From contig NZ_RCYU01000002.1 of NCBI RefSeq assembly GCF_004166885.1, positions 124,001 through 188,000 on the forward strand: 64,000 nucleotides of DNA, in the 5' to 3' direction. Position 1 is the first letter of the stretch. Each line of letters begins with the position of its first letter. Source of the DNA: Streptococcus sp. bf_0095. GTDB taxonomy: Bacteria > Bacillota > Bacilli > Lactobacillales > Streptococcaceae. Both the position numbers and the translations under genes were made by a program. Below the pieces are notes generated by a model that did no database searches, was not told where the DNA came from, and saw nothing but the letters and a program-made list of their open reading frames with translations. Shown here one piece after another: positions 17,862 through 26,672 of this stretch.

Positions 17862-18163
17862 TAGGCATCTCCTCCATCTTCTAGGATAGCTGGTACCTTG
17901 ATGTAGTAATTATCTTTTTCAGGTACATTTTTAAACAAACGGTCACGGTCCGTCCCTTTTTCAGCAACATCCGGACGCAATACGGTCTTGCGATCCGCCA
18001 TGGTTGTTGTTGGAGCCACACCGGTTGTGTTCACTTCTTCCAACAATTCCACCATGTCGACAATTTTAGACAAGGTTGTCGCAAACTCAGCTGTCTCTTC
18101 TGGAGAGAATTTCAAATTTGAAAGATTGGCAACGTGGGTTACCTCTTCTTGCGTAATTTTCAT
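17861..18163 (-). CDS. gatC: Asp-tRNA(Asn)/Glu-tRNA(Gln) amidotransferase subunit C
   Basis: 100 residues, the usual length. GatC wraps around GatA and stabilises the complex. Typical residues are [17 protein letters not shown] near the start and LRPDVAEKG later. I choose the ATG at 18163 (MKITQEEV), which has AAAGGAAG upstream; the longer frame begins 11 codons earlier without support. First gene of gatCAB, following the pncA terminator. Confidence 0.95.
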   Translation of the reverse strand: MKITQEEVTHVANLSNLKFSPEETAEFATTLSKIVDMVELLEEVNTTGVAPTTTMADRKTVLRPDVAEKGTDRDRLFKNVPEKDNYYIKVPAILEDGGDA

Positions 18164-18250
18164 CTTGCTTCCTTTCGTGAAATGATGATTTTTCAATACC
18201 CTCTATTTTACCATATTTTTAGTATTTATGCGGTAGTTTGGCAAGAAAAT

Positions 18251-18295
18251 AGAGTCCGAGGAAGGTTAGGCATTAGGCCATTCTCCTCGAACTCT
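18251..18295 (-). terminator. Terminator between pncA and gatC
   Basis: 12-base arms AGAGTCCGAGGA / TCCTCGAACTCT with one mismatch and a 21-base loop, starting 5 bases past the pncA stop. The tail on the minus strand is CTATTTTCTTG, a modest T-run. Confidence 0.65.
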
Positions 18296-18299
18296 AATC

Positions 18300-18869
18300 T
18301 TACAATTCTTCTAATTGTTCATTCACCACTTTTGCTCCCAAAACATGTTTGAAATGATTTAAAGCAAACTGGTGATTTTCAGGAGTGAGCGACGCCACTG
18401 CAGGCGCGACCACTTCGATCTGATAGCCCAGATTATAGGCATCTACTGCTGTATGGAGGACACAAATGTCCGTTAAGACTCCCGTCAAAACAACTGTATC
18501 TACGCCACGTTCCCGGAGGCGGATATCCAAGTCAGTTCCTGAAAAAGCAGAATAATGACGCTTGTCCATCCAAAAAACACGTGGATCCGCTTTGTGTTCC
18601 CGATAAAAATCAGCTAAGGGACCATACAAATCCCGTCCACTAGTCCCAATGATATTATGAGGTGGGAAGAGCTTGCTTTCTGGATGAAAGGGATCGTCTA
18701 CATCATGAGCATCAATCGCAAAAAAGACATAGGCCCCTTGGTCAAAGGCTAATTGGGTCACCTGGGCAATGCTCTCAGAAATGGCTTGGGCGGGAGCTCC
18801 TGCCGTTAGCTTACCTTCATCCGCTACAAAATCAACGGTGTAGTCAATCGAAATTAATGCTTTGCTCAT
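18300..18869 (-). CDS. pncA: Nicotinamidase
   Basis: 189 residues. PncA hydrolyses nicotinamide to nicotinic acid for NAD salvage. The Asp-Lys-Cys triad is visible: Asp in LISIDYTVDF, Lys in WMDKRHYSAF, Cys in TGVLTDICVLH. The start overlaps the codY stop by one base (TAATG), so it is co-expressed with codY, an arrangement conserved in streptococci. Together with nadD at 4.8 kb it marks a nicotinamide-dependent NAD pathway. Confidence 0.93.
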   Translation of the reverse strand: MSKALISIDYTVDFVADEGKLTAGAPAQAISESIAQVTQLAFDQGAYVFFAIDAHDVDDPFHPESKLFPPHNIIGTSGRDLYGPLADFYREHKADPRVFWMDKRHYSAFSGTDLDIRLRERGVDTVVLTGVLTDICVLHTAVDAYNLGYQIEVVAPAVASLTPENHQFALNHFKHVLGAKVVNEQLEEL

Positions 18870-19657
18870 TAGTAGTCTCTTTTCTTAATTTCTTCAAAAA
18901 TATCTGGGATCAAAACTTTGAGATAAGTTCCCTTCATCCCGAGTGAACGACTTTCAATAATACCAGCTGATTCCAATTTCCGAAGCGCATTGACAATCAC
19001 AGAGCGGGTAATACCGATTCGATCCGCAATCACAGAAGCAGTTAACTGTCCTTCATTCCCCTTCAATTCCCCAAGGATGGCAGAAACCGCCCGCAGTTCA
19101 GAGTAAGACAAGGTATTAACAGCCATATTGACCGCTGTCCGGCGACGAATATTTTTCTCATCTTCCTCTCGTTGGAAGTTCAACATTTGAATCCCAACTA
19201 CAGTACTAGCAATCTCAACCAAGATCAAATCATCATCCGCAAATTCTTTATCATTGCGCCAGATAATCAAAGATCCCAAACGAATCCCAGATACGTGGAT
19301 AGGAGCAATGGTCGTCAAGCCATCAGGAAATTCAGACTTGGTCTCTACCGGAAAGATACTTAAATCGTGATCTACATCTAAATTCGCCTCTGTATCATAG
19401 ACTAAACTGGCCGCTTTCGCATAATCTTCAGGTAATTTTTTATTGTCAAAAAAAGCCTCAACCCGGTCATTATTGGTTTTGTAGCGCATGAAATAACCTA
19501 GAAGAGTTCCCTTGCTATTAATAATACAAGCATTACAATGAATGATATCAGCCAGTTGACGGGCAATTGCATTATAAGGCATTTCATCTTGCAACTGTTC
19601 TTCAGAACGTTTCAAGATAGATGTAATTTTTCTCGTTTTTTCTAATAATTTAGCCAT
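18869..19657 (-). CDS. codY: CodY, branched-chain-amino-acid-sensing global repressor
   Basis: 262 residues. An N-terminal GAF-like domain binds isoleucine, leucine and valine, and a C-terminal winged helix ([20 protein letters not shown]) binds DNA. CodY represses amino-acid uptake and synthesis genes in rich conditions. The length and the conserved recognition helix are normal. The upstream region has a near-perfect CodY box, so the gene probably represses itself. pncA follows in the same transcript. Confidence 0.97.
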   Translation of the reverse strand: MAKLLEKTRKITSILKRSEEQLQDEMPYNAIARQLADIIHCNACIINSKGTLLGYFMRYKTNNDRVEAFFDNKKLPEDYAKAASLVYDTEANLDVDHDLSIFPVETKSEFPDGLTTIAPIHVSGIRLGSLIIWRNDKEFADDDLILVEIASTVVGIQMLNFQREEDEKNIRRRTAVNMAVNTLSYSELRAVSAILGELKGNEGQLTASVIADRIGITRSVIVNALRKLESAGIIESRSLGMKGTYLKVLIPDIFEEIKKRDY

Positions 19658-19683
19658 AATAAACCTCGCATATAGTCAGCTAA

Positions 19684-19730
19684 AGTATATCATATAAGAG
19701 GGGGAATTTCAATCAAATTATCTGAAAATT
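19684..19730 (-). promoter_or_regulatory. codY promoter with upstream CodY box
   Basis: On the minus strand TTGAAA (19707-19712) and TATACT (19684-19689) are 17 bases apart. AATTATCTGAAAATT (19716-19730) matches 14 of 15 positions of the CodY consensus AATTTTCWGAAAATT and ends 3 bases upstream of the -35 box. This position suits autoregulation. Confidence 0.75.
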
Positions 19731-19807
19731 ATTTATTTTTTCTACAATTATATGCAATTCAGAAAAATTAGCCTTACGTAACAAAATATTCGCTGGATTC
19801 ATACAAA

Positions 19808-19836
19808 AAAGAAACCGCCTATTAGCGATTTCTCTT
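19808..19836 (-). terminator. Terminator after the AlaT-like gene
   Basis: Stem AAAGAAACCGC / GCGATTTCTCTT with one mismatch and a 6-base loop, 4 bases past the aminotransferase stop, followed by a T-rich stretch on the minus strand. Confidence 0.7.
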
Positions 19837-19839
19837 CTA

Positions 19840-21054
19840 TTATCGTTTGTATTGTTTTAAGAAACGAGTCATCTTCTCTTGAATTTGAGCCAATTCCTCT
19901 ACTCGAGGAAGGTAAACAATCCGGAAATGATCTGGCTCTTTCCAGTTGAATCCACGTCCATGAACCAAGAGAACCTTTTCTTGTTTTAAGAAATTCAAGA
20001 CAAACTGCTCATCATCATCTACCCGGTACATTTCACGATCAATCTTAGGGAAGATATAAAGACCAGCTTTTGGTTTGACAGCTGAAAGCCCTGGGATATC
20101 GTTGATGGCCTTGTAGATAAAGTTCCGTTGCTCGTAGATTCGACCACCTGGGAGCAAGAGTTCGTCCACTGACTGGTAGCCTCCCAAAGAAGTCTGAACC
20201 ACTTGTTGGGCCAAGACGTTTGAACACAGACGCATATTGGAGAGCATATTGAGCCCTTCGATATAGCCCTTCACATGGTGTTTTGGTCCAGACAAGACCA
20301 TCCAGCCCACACGGAAGCCCGCGATGCGGTGTGATTTGGACAAACCGTTCATGCTGACACAGAACAAATCTGGCGCGAGACTAGCAATGGCTGTGTGTTT
20401 GGCACCATCCATGACCAAGCGATCATAAATTTCATCCGCAAAGATAATCAAGCCATGCTGACGAGCAATTTCAACAATTTCCAACAGAATCTCATCTGGA
20501 TAGAGGGCTCCGGTCGGGTTATTTGGGTTAATCACGACGATAGCCTTGGTGTTTGAAGTGATTTTCGACTTGATATCATCAATATCAGGATACCACTCAG
20601 CCTCTTCATCACAGACATAGTGTACTGCATTTCCACCTGCTAGGCTGACCGCTGCTGTCCAAAGAGGATAGTCTGGCATTGGCACAAGTACTTCATCGCC
20701 ATTATCCAGCAAGCCTTGCATGGACATCACGATCAACTCACTGACACCATTTCCGATATAGATATCATCAATCTCAACATTCGGAATCTTTTTCAATTGG
20801 CTATACTGCATAATAGCCTTACGGGCAGAAAAAATTCCTTTTGAATCCGAATACCCTTCACTATCCCGAGCATTCATAATCAAATCATGAATGACTTCGT
20901 CGGGAGCCGTGAACCCAAATTCAGCCGGATTTCCTGTATTTAAGCGAAGGATTTTCTCCCCGTTGGCCCGCATGCGCATCGCTTCTTCTAAGACTGGACC
21001 ACGAATATCGTAAGCAACGTGCTCTAGCTTGACGGACTTATTGTATTCTTTCAT
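19840..21054 (-). CDS. AlaT-like pyridoxal-phosphate aminotransferase
   Basis: 404 residues, fold type I class I/II aminotransferase. The PLP-binding lysine is in NGLSKSHRIAGFRVGW, with upstream signatures VINPNNPTGA and IFADEIYD, and the C-terminal arginine in HFRIVYLP. Closest by eye to the alanine (alanine/valine) aminotransferases of streptococci, which interconvert pyruvate and alanine; substrate specificity is not provable from sequence. It stands alone upstream of codY on the same strand and has its own good promoter. Confidence 0.85.
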   Translation of the reverse strand: MKEYNKSVKLEHVAYDIRGPVLEEAMRMRANGEKILRLNTGNPAEFGFTAPDEVIHDLIMNARDSEGYSDSKGIFSARKAIMQYSQLKKIPNVEIDDIYIGNGVSELIVMSMQGLLDNGDEVLVPMPDYPLWTAAVSLAGGNAVHYVCDEEAEWYPDIDDIKSKITSNTKAIVVINPNNPTGALYPDEILLEIVEIARQHGLIIFADEIYDRLVMDGAKHTAIASLAPDLFCVSMNGLSKSHRIAGFRVGWMVLSGPKHHVKGYIEGLNMLSNMRLCSNVLAQQVVQTSLGGYQSVDELLLPGGRIYEQRNFIYKAINDIPGLSAVKPKAGLYIFPKIDREMYRVDDDEQFVLNFLKQEKVLLVHGRGFNWKEPDHFRIVYLPRVEELAQIQEKMTRFLKQYKR

Positions 21055-21085
21055 GATTTTTTCCTCACTTTATCAAACTGCTTCC

Positions 21086-21114
21086 ATTATACCACTAGTT
21101 AATCTGGAGTACAA
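21086..21114 (-). promoter_or_regulatory. Promoter of the AlaT-like gene
   Basis: On the minus strand TTGTAC (21109-21114) and TATAAT (21086-21091) are separated by 17 bases, about 30 bases from the start codon. Confidence 0.65.
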
Positions 21115-21194
21115 CTGAGCAACCTCTTTCATTCTCAATGAAATCCTATAGATATCCGATTTGACCTTTACTTTCTATGGTAAAAGGTTTAAAA

Positions 21195-21200
21195 TATAAT
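21195..21200 (+). promoter_or_regulatory. -10 box of the universal stress gene
   Basis: TATAAT at 21195-21200; no convincing -35 box stands 17 bases upstream, although TTGACC occurs at 21161. The leader to the ATG would be about 60 bases. Confidence 0.4.
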
Positions 21201-21266
21201 TATAGGTAACATAAATGGGTTCTTCCATTTCTTTTCACGTTTTCAAGCAGTAAAGGAGGACGGAAC

Positions 21267-21719
21267 ATGTCTCAAAAATACGAAAACATCATGGTTGCAG
21301 TTGATGGATCTCGCGAAGCTGAACTCGCTTTTGAGAAAGGGGTCAATGTTGCGTTGCGAAACGGATCAAAGCTTACTCTCGCTCATGTCGTTGATACACG
21401 CGCCTTACAAAGTGTCTCTAGCTTTGATGCCGAGGTGTATGAAGGATTCCAAACAGAAGCTAATGAACTTTTGGAAGGTTATATCAAACGTGCAAAAGAA
21501 GCCGGTGTCCAAAACATTGCTTCAGTGATTGAAATGGGGAATCCAAAAGTCCTCTTAGCGACTGATATCCCAGAAGAAGAGGGAGTTGACCTCATCATGG
21601 TTGGAGCGACTGGTCTCAATGCTTTTGAACGTTTACTAGTCGGGTCTTCATCTGAATACATCCTCCGCCATGCCAAAGTCGATTTGTTAGTGGTTCGTGA
21701 GACAGAAAAGACCTTATAA
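21267..21719 (+). CDS. Universal stress protein, UspA family
   Basis: 150 residues. Begins MSQKYENIMVAVDGSREAEL with the conserved VAVDGS, and ends with the ATP-binding block MVGATGLNAFERLLVGSSSEYI (GxxGxnx...GSxS). That block suggests an ATP-binding USP subtype. These cytoplasmic proteins aid survival under stress; the mechanism is poorly defined. A strong AAAGGAGG site precedes the ATG. It is a single gene, convergent with the HAD-MazG fusion, sharing a terminator. Confidence 0.93.
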   Translation: MSQKYENIMVAVDGSREAELAFEKGVNVALRNGSKLTLAHVVDTRALQSVSSFDAEVYEGFQTEANELLEGYIKRAKEAGVQNIASVIEMGNPKVLLATDIPEEEGVDLIMVGATGLNAFERLLVGSSSEYILRHAKVDLLVVRETEKTL

Positions 21720-21733
21720 ACTTTATAAAAACC

Positions 21734-21772
21734 AAAAGGTGTGAAGGAAAGCGAATTTCCTCACACCTTTTT
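21734..21772. terminator. Bidirectional terminator, usp / HAD fusion gene
   Basis: Long stem AAAAGGTGTGA.GGAAA with one bulged A and loop GCGAA, followed by Ts. The TGA of the HAD fusion gene lies inside the stem. Confidence 0.8.
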
Positions 21773-23173
21773 ATTTTCTTCCGATTCTGCTGTTTTTTCA
21801 GAGCAGTGTTTTTGATAAGCTTTGATTTGCCGTTCTAGCTCTTTTTGAATAGCTGGCTCAGGGGCATACTTTTCTTCCCAGTCGTCCGGTTTTAAAATTT
21901 TATGCGTGACTTCATCAAAGTGAGCCTTTCCATCTGGGAAAATCTTCCCCATGTTTGCGCGGTGTACAATCTCAAAGACCTCTTCAGGATCGACCCCCAT
22001 TAGAACAAAACTACCATAAGTAAGATACAAGGTATCAATCAAGGCATCGACCTGCCCCACCATGGAGATCTCAGCTGGATGTTTGCTACGAACCTTATTA
22101 GCTGCCTCATCTAGGGCTTGATGCAAGCTTTCAATTGAACGATCAAAGGTTGCTTCGTCTTTGCTAGCCGCGCGGATAAATTCAACCAGTTCTTCCTGCT
22201 TAAACATGGTTCGGTAAAGAGCCTCTTGATTGTCCCAGGCCTTTGGTTCTTCCTGGGTTTGACCATCCATGAGTTGATGAAAGGCTTTGACCTTATTAAA
22301 GTGATCGTCGCGACTAACAAAAAGTGACTGATCCGTGATAATGCCAAAATGTTCCAGCGCTTTTTGGATCCCGTCTTTGGTATTACTGGTCGTCGTATGC
22401 TGAGCTACTTCTTTGACCCTGCTGGTTCCATTCCCCATCGCAATCGATAAGCCAACACCCGAGAGCATTTCTAAGTCATTATCCGAATCTCCAAAGGCCA
22501 TCACCTGGTCCATTGAAAAGCCAAATTCCTCTCCTACAATCCGAATTCCTTCCATTTTTGAGTTATCTGGATTGATGACATCCGCCGCGAAGGGGCTGGA
22601 ACGCGTAAATTTTAATTCAGGAAAAGCTTGCTCAACTTTTTGAGTGTCTTTAGGACTAGCTAATAAGAGAACCTGATAAACTGGTCCCTGGGCAATTTGT
22701 TGCAGTTGCTTTTGATCCTGAGGGACAGCCTTGCTAACCACCTTGTTGAAGCCCTGACTAACTGCCTTTGAAAAGCCTTTTGGTACAAATCGCGCAGACC
22801 ATAGAGAAATCGGACTCAGACCAAAACTCATAATGCGAGAGCCTTCAACTCCATCTTCTGTTCCTAAGGCGATCTCAATGCGATGTTTTTTTGCGTAGTC
22901 AATTAAGTCATGCAGATTCTTCTTATCAATTGGAGAAGCAGATAAGACCTTATCCTTGGTAAAAATATACTGACCATTATAGGTGACCGCAAAATCAAAG
23001 TCATAGCGCTCGATAAAAGGACGGACAAAGAAGGGTCCTCGCCCTGTTGCCAAACCAACAAAAATTCCTTGTTCCTTTAAGGCGCGAATGGCTTTTTCAG
23101 TTGACTTCAAGACCATTCGACTATCATTGACCAAGGTTCCGTCAATGTCAAAAAAGACCGCTTTTATTTCCAT
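21761..23173 (-). CDS. Cof-type HAD hydrolase fused to a MazG-like domain
   Basis: 470 residues, far longer than the usual 270-residue Cof protein. Residues 1 to about 280 are a HAD-IIB phosphatase: nucleophile FFDIDGTLVND (Asp9, Asp11), LATGRG, and GDSDNDLEML. From about 290 to 455 comes an all-helical region with EELVEFIRAASKDE and QVDALIDTLYLTYG, which resembles MazG/phosphoribosyl-ATP pyrophosphohydrolase folds. The combination suggests a pyrophosphatase and a phosphatase acting in sequence on a nucleotide, but the substrate is unknown. The fusion is also known to me from other streptococci. It is divergent from ansA. Confidence 0.75.
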   Translation of the reverse strand: MEIKAVFFDIDGTLVNDSRMVLKSTEKAIRALKEQGIFVGLATGRGPFFVRPFIERYDFDFAVTYNGQYIFTKDKVLSASPIDKKNLHDLIDYAKKHRIEIALGTEDGVEGSRIMSFGLSPISLWSARFVPKGFSKAVSQGFNKVVSKAVPQDQKQLQQIAQGPVYQVLLLASPKDTQKVEQAFPELKFTRSSPFAADVINPDNSKMEGIRIVGEEFGFSMDQVMAFGDSDNDLEMLSGVGLSIAMGNGTSRVKEVAQHTTTSNTKDGIQKALEHFGIITDQSLFVSRDDHFNKVKAFHQLMDGQTQEEPKAWDNQEALYRTMFKQEELVEFIRAASKDEATFDRSIESLHQALDEAANKVRSKHPAEISMVGQVDALIDTLYLTYGSFVLMGVDPEEVFEIVHRANMGKIFPDGKAHFDEVTHKILKPDDWEEKYAPEPAIQKELERQIKAYQKHCSEKTAESEENKKV

Positions 23174-23237
23174 GATGACTGCTTTCTTTCCGTTTTATGA
23201 TACAATAAATTATAACACACATTCCAAGGAGACACAC

Positions 23238-24200
23238 ATGATTAAGAAAATTTTGGCCCTTCATACAGGAGGGACCATCTCCATGCAGGCAGATGCCTCT
23301 GGAGCTGTCGTGACCAATTCATCCAATCCTATGAACCATGTTGATTTGTCACTGGCAGGAATTGAGCTTACTTCAGAAGATTTTTTAAATTTACCCAGCC
23401 CTCATGTAACTCCTCAGCACATGTTACAACTCTATCATAAGATTCAGAAAGAGGCTTCCCAGTATGATGGGATTGTCATTACCCATGGTACCGATACTCT
23501 TGAAGAAACAGCCTACTTCTTAGATACCATGGACTTGCCAACTATTTCAGTAGTCTTAACAGGAGCCATGAGAAGCTCCAATGAATTAGGAAGCGACGGC
23601 GTCTATAACTATCTGACCGCCATCCGAGTAGCAGCAGATCCCAAATCACAAGACAAGGGTGTCTTGGTCGTGATGAATGATGAAGTCCATGCAGCCAAGT
23701 ACGTGACCAAAACACATACCACCAATGTCAGCACCTTCCAGACCCCCACACATGGCCCTCTAGGCTTGGTCATGAAAAAAGAAATTCTTTTCTTCAAAAC
23801 AGCTGAACCCCGTGTGCGTTTTGATTTGCAAGAAATCAAGGGAGTTGTCCCCATCATTTCAGCCTATGCTGGCATGAAAACAGAAGTCCTTGACCTACTA
23901 GATGTCCAACAAATGGATGGTTTGATCATTGAAGCCTTTGGTGCAGGAAATCTTCCTAAGGAAGTAGCTGAGAAACTCTTTGAATTTCAAGAGGCTGGCC
24001 TTCCTATTGCCTTGGTTTCCCGTTGCTTCAATGGAATTGCGGAACCTGTCTATGCTTACGATGGGGGCGGAGTCAAACTTCACGAGCACGGCATCTTCTT
24101 TGTCAAAGAGCTCAATGCAGCTAAGGCCCGGCTGAAGCTCCTGATTGCTCTCAATGCCGGATTAAAAGGCGATGAATTAAGAGACTATATAGAAGGTTAA
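23238..24200 (+). CDS. ansA: Type I L-asparaginase
   Basis: 320 residues from the ATG at 23238, which follows AAGGAGAC. A longer frame upstream overlaps the divergent HAD gene and lacks support. The two catalytic threonine motifs are clear: LHTGGTISM and THGTDTLEETAYF. The enzyme hydrolyses asparagine to aspartate and ammonia in the cytoplasm, as there is no signal peptide. A TACAAT -10 box lies near 23200. A terminator follows at 24212. Confidence 0.94.
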   Translation: MIKKILALHTGGTISMQADASGAVVTNSSNPMNHVDLSLAGIELTSEDFLNLPSPHVTPQHMLQLYHKIQKEASQYDGIVITHGTDTLEETAYFLDTMDLPTISVVLTGAMRSSNELGSDGVYNYLTAIRVAADPKSQDKGVLVVMNDEVHAAKYVTKTHTTNVSTFQTPTHGPLGLVMKKEILFFKTAEPRVRFDLQEIKGVVPIISAYAGMKTEVLDLLDVQQMDGLIIEAFGAGNLPKEVAEKLFEFQEAGLPIALVSRCFNGIAEPVYAYDGGGVKLHEHGIFFVKELNAAKARLKLLIALNAGLKGDELRDYIEG

Positions 24201-24211
24201 AATAACAATAG

Positions 24212-24241
24212 AAGGTGTGATGGTGGATACATCCGCCTTTT
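24212..24241 (+). terminator. Terminator after ansA
   Basis: Stem AAGGTGTGATG / CATCCGCCTT with one wobble and one bulge, 7-base loop, then TTTTGT. It lies 12 bases past the ansA stop. Confidence 0.65.
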
Positions 24242-24366
24242 GTATTTAAAAATAGCTCTGATGGACTGAGATAATGATTGACAAGATGAATTTCAACATG
24301 GTTCGCATAGCTAGGACCTCTTTTCTATTTTTTACGATTATAGGTCCACAAACTTAAAATAAGATA

Positions 24367-24550
24367 AAAAGAGAGTGGGACAGAAATCGGTAATTCGTTA
24401 GAATTCGATTTCGTCGTCCCACCTCCGCACAGTTGAGTAGGGCTGTAAAAGCTGATAAAATCAGCGTAGTAGAGCCCACTCAACCACTGCGTCTTGCTCG
24501 ACAATCCAAAGACAATTGAGAGGCTAGGACTTTTGTCCCAGCCTCTTTCT
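24367..24550. repeat. Dispersed intergenic repeat, copy 1
   Basis: About 184 bp almost identical to 41168-41351 (constant offset of 16,801 with no gaps; roughly 90 percent identity). It starts AAAAGAGAGTGGGACAG, and the first half folds as GTGGGAC...AAATCG / CGATTT...GTCCCAC. The middle has GTTGAGT.GGGC pairing with GCCCACTCAAC around an inner GCTGATAAAATCAGC. The right end is a hairpin GGCTAGGAC-TTTT-GTCCCAGCC followed by TCTTTCTT, which can act as a terminator. With the 100 bases to its left, featureless to my eye, it accounts for the 359-base gap between ansA and recG. Confidence 0.85.
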
Positions 24551-24559
24551 TATCCCTTT

Positions 24560-26575
24560 TTAATCCAGGTGTTCTTTCTGCTCCAAATGTAGAGACAGAC
24601 AGTGCCAATCTGGATGCTCTCGCCAATTAGGAGTCGTGACCACCTGAACAGCTACCTTTCGTGCTTCCTCTAAGATTGGATAATCTTCAATGAGGTTGGC
24701 CACTTGAAATTCTGGTATGCCTGATTGGCGCGTTCCAAAGATTTCCCCAGAACCTCGTAGCTTGAGGTCTTCTTCTGCCAAGACAAACCCATTGGTGGTT
24801 TCGGTCATGATTTTCATCCGACGCTTGCCTGATTCTGTTTTGGGATTGGCAACTAATACTGCGTAAGACTGCTTATCACCACGCCCTACCCGACCTCTCA
24901 ACTGGTGCAATTGGCTCAAACCAAAGCGGTCTGCATCCATGATAATCATGACGGTAGCATTGGGAACATTGACGCCGACCTCGATTACAGTTGTAGAAAC
25001 TAGTAAGTCAATTCCTCCCTGCTTAAAGGCCTGCATAATGACCTCTTTTTCTTCCCCCTTCATCTTACCATGAAGGAGAGCAATACGGGCTCGGTCTCCA
25101 AAATAAGCAATCAATTCTTCCTCTAAGGCAATAGCATTTTTGAGGTCCAAGGCTTCAGATTCTTCAATCAAGGGAGAAATGACATAGGCTTGGGAACCTT
25201 TTTGGATTTCTTTGACTAGCCAATCCAAGACTAAATTTAACTGTTGATGCTTGACCCAGCGGGTGATAATCTCTTTTCGACCTGCTGGCATTTGGTCGAT
25301 AATCGAAACATCCATATCTCCAAAAGCAGTGATTGCCAGAGTCCGGGGAATTGGGGTCGCTGTCATCATCAAGACATCCGGATTTTGGCCCTTTTCACGC
25401 AAGATCCGTCTTTGGGCTACACCGAAACGGTGCTGCTCATCAATAATGACCAATCCGAGATCATGAAAATGAACTCCCTCCTGAATCAAGGCATGAGTTC
25501 CCACAATAAGGTCCACTTGCCCTGTCTGAATCAATTCCAAGCGTTCTCTTCTCTCCGCAGCTTTTAGACTGCCTGTTAAAAGAAGAATTCTAAGACTAGG
25601 AAAGAGAGAGGTCAAACTTTGTAAATGTTGCTCGGCTAGGATTTCAGTCGGGACCATCAAGGCCGCTTGTTTGCCAGCTGTCACAGCAGCATACATGGCC
25701 AGCCCAGCAACAACGGTCTTCCCGCTTCCGACATCCCCTTGCAAAAGGCGATTCATGTGGTGAGGAGAACGCATATCTGCTAGAATTTCGTTCAGGCTCC
25801 GCTCCTGGGCTTCTGTCAACGTAAATGGAAGTTTAGCTTGAAGAGCTTTTAACTTTTTCTTGTCCCAATCCAGCACGATTCCCTGTCCGACGGAACGATT
25901 TTCTTCCTTCAAGACCTGCAGTTGCAATTGGAAAAAGAGTAGTTCTTCAAATTTTACTCGTCTCAGGGCCTGCTTGTATTCCTCAAGATCCTTGGGAAAA
26001 TGCATAGCCCTGACCGCTTGTCTGCGAGAAAGCAAGTGGTACTTATCCATTAAAATCTGGGGTAAATTTTCTTCCAACAAGTTGTCTAAACCTGCTTCAA
26101 AAGCCGTTTTGATGACCTTTACTAGAGCAGACTGACTCACCCCTTGAGATAAGCGATAGACCGGTTGGAGATCATCTTCGACTTGGGCTAACAGCTTCAT
26201 CCCTGTCAAGGCTCCCTTGGCCTTGTCCCACTTACCAAAGACAGCCACCGTTTGCCCTAGTTCAATCTTGTCTGCCAGATAGGGCTGGTTAAAGAAACTA
26301 ACTGCTAGGACCAGCTCCCCTTGTTTAATGGTAAAGCGAAGCCGGTTACGCTTGTAACCATAATACTGGACATTGGCTGGAGTGGCAACAATTCCAGAAA
26401 CAACTGCTTTTTCTCCATCTTCCAGATCTAAAACATTTTTTGATTTAAAATCTTCATACCGAAATGGGAAGTAGAGCAAGAGATCCTCAACCGTTTCGAT
26501 TCCCAATTTTTTGTATTTCTCTGCTGATTTCGGTCCAATTCCTGGCAGGACAGAAAGTGGTTGGTGTAAGTTCAT
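24560..26575 (-). CDS. recG: ATP-dependent DNA helicase RecG
   Basis: 671 residues, full length. RecG remodels stalled replication forks and Holliday junctions. An N-terminal wedge domain (ending near residue 160) precedes the superfamily 2 helicase core: Walker A GDVGSGKTVVAG, Walker B IIDEQHRFG, motif III MMTATPIPRTLA, and motif VI QLRGRVGRG. A helix-hairpin-like start, LPGIGPKSAEKYKKLG, is also present. It lies downstream of alr in a conserved acpS-alr-recG order. No defects are seen. Confidence 0.97.
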   Translation of the reverse strand: MNLHQPLSVLPGIGPKSAEKYKKLGIETVEDLLLYFPFRYEDFKSKNVLDLEDGEKAVVSGIVATPANVQYYGYKRNRLRFTIKQGELVLAVSFFNQPYLADKIELGQTVAVFGKWDKAKGALTGMKLLAQVEDDLQPVYRLSQGVSQSALVKVIKTAFEAGLDNLLEENLPQILMDKYHLLSRRQAVRAMHFPKDLEEYKQALRRVKFEELLFFQLQLQVLKEENRSVGQGIVLDWDKKKLKALQAKLPFTLTEAQERSLNEILADMRSPHHMNRLLQGDVGSGKTVVAGLAMYAAVTAGKQAALMVPTEILAEQHLQSLTSLFPSLRILLLTGSLKAAERRERLELIQTGQVDLIVGTHALIQEGVHFHDLGLVIIDEQHRFGVAQRRILREKGQNPDVLMMTATPIPRTLAITAFGDMDVSIIDQMPAGRKEIITRWVKHQQLNLVLDWLVKEIQKGSQAYVISPLIEESEALDLKNAIALEEELIAYFGDRARIALLHGKMKGEEKEVIMQAFKQGGIDLLVSTTVIEVGVNVPNATVMIIMDADRFGLSQLHQLRGRVGRGDKQSYAVLVANPKTESGKRRMKIMTETTNGFVLAEEDLKLRGSGEIFGTRQSGIPEFQVANLIEDYPILEEARKVAVQVVTTPNWREHPDWHCLSLHLEQKEHLD

Positions 26576-26588
26576 TCTTTCCTCCTAG

Positions 26589-26608
26589 ATAAGAAAGGAG
26601 GCTGGGAC
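26589..26608. repeat. Possible end fragment of the dispersed repeat
   Basis: ATAAGAAAGGAGGCTGGGAC resembles the reverse complement of the right end of the repeat at 24.5 kb, with one extra G. A weaker echo (AGGAAGCTGGGAAAAGAC) follows at about 26648-26665. It could be a decayed insertion between alr and recG. The match is short, so chance is not excluded. Confidence 0.35.
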
Positions 26609-26672
26609 CACCGTCATCAACCTCTTTCATCTCGAACTTTTTATAAAAGGAAGCTGGGAAAAGACAAACAAC

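Noticed and set aside
23088-23237. Upstream extension of ansA
   Set aside because: It lies antisense to the HAD fusion gene and lacks a ribosome-binding site; the ATG at 23238 has AAGGAG and the family N-terminus.
24361-24560. Considered whether the repeat is an insertion sequence or a CRISPR-like array
   Set aside because: There is no transposase frame and no regularly spaced short repeats; only nested inverted repeats. A CRISPR array was not seen anywhere in the window.
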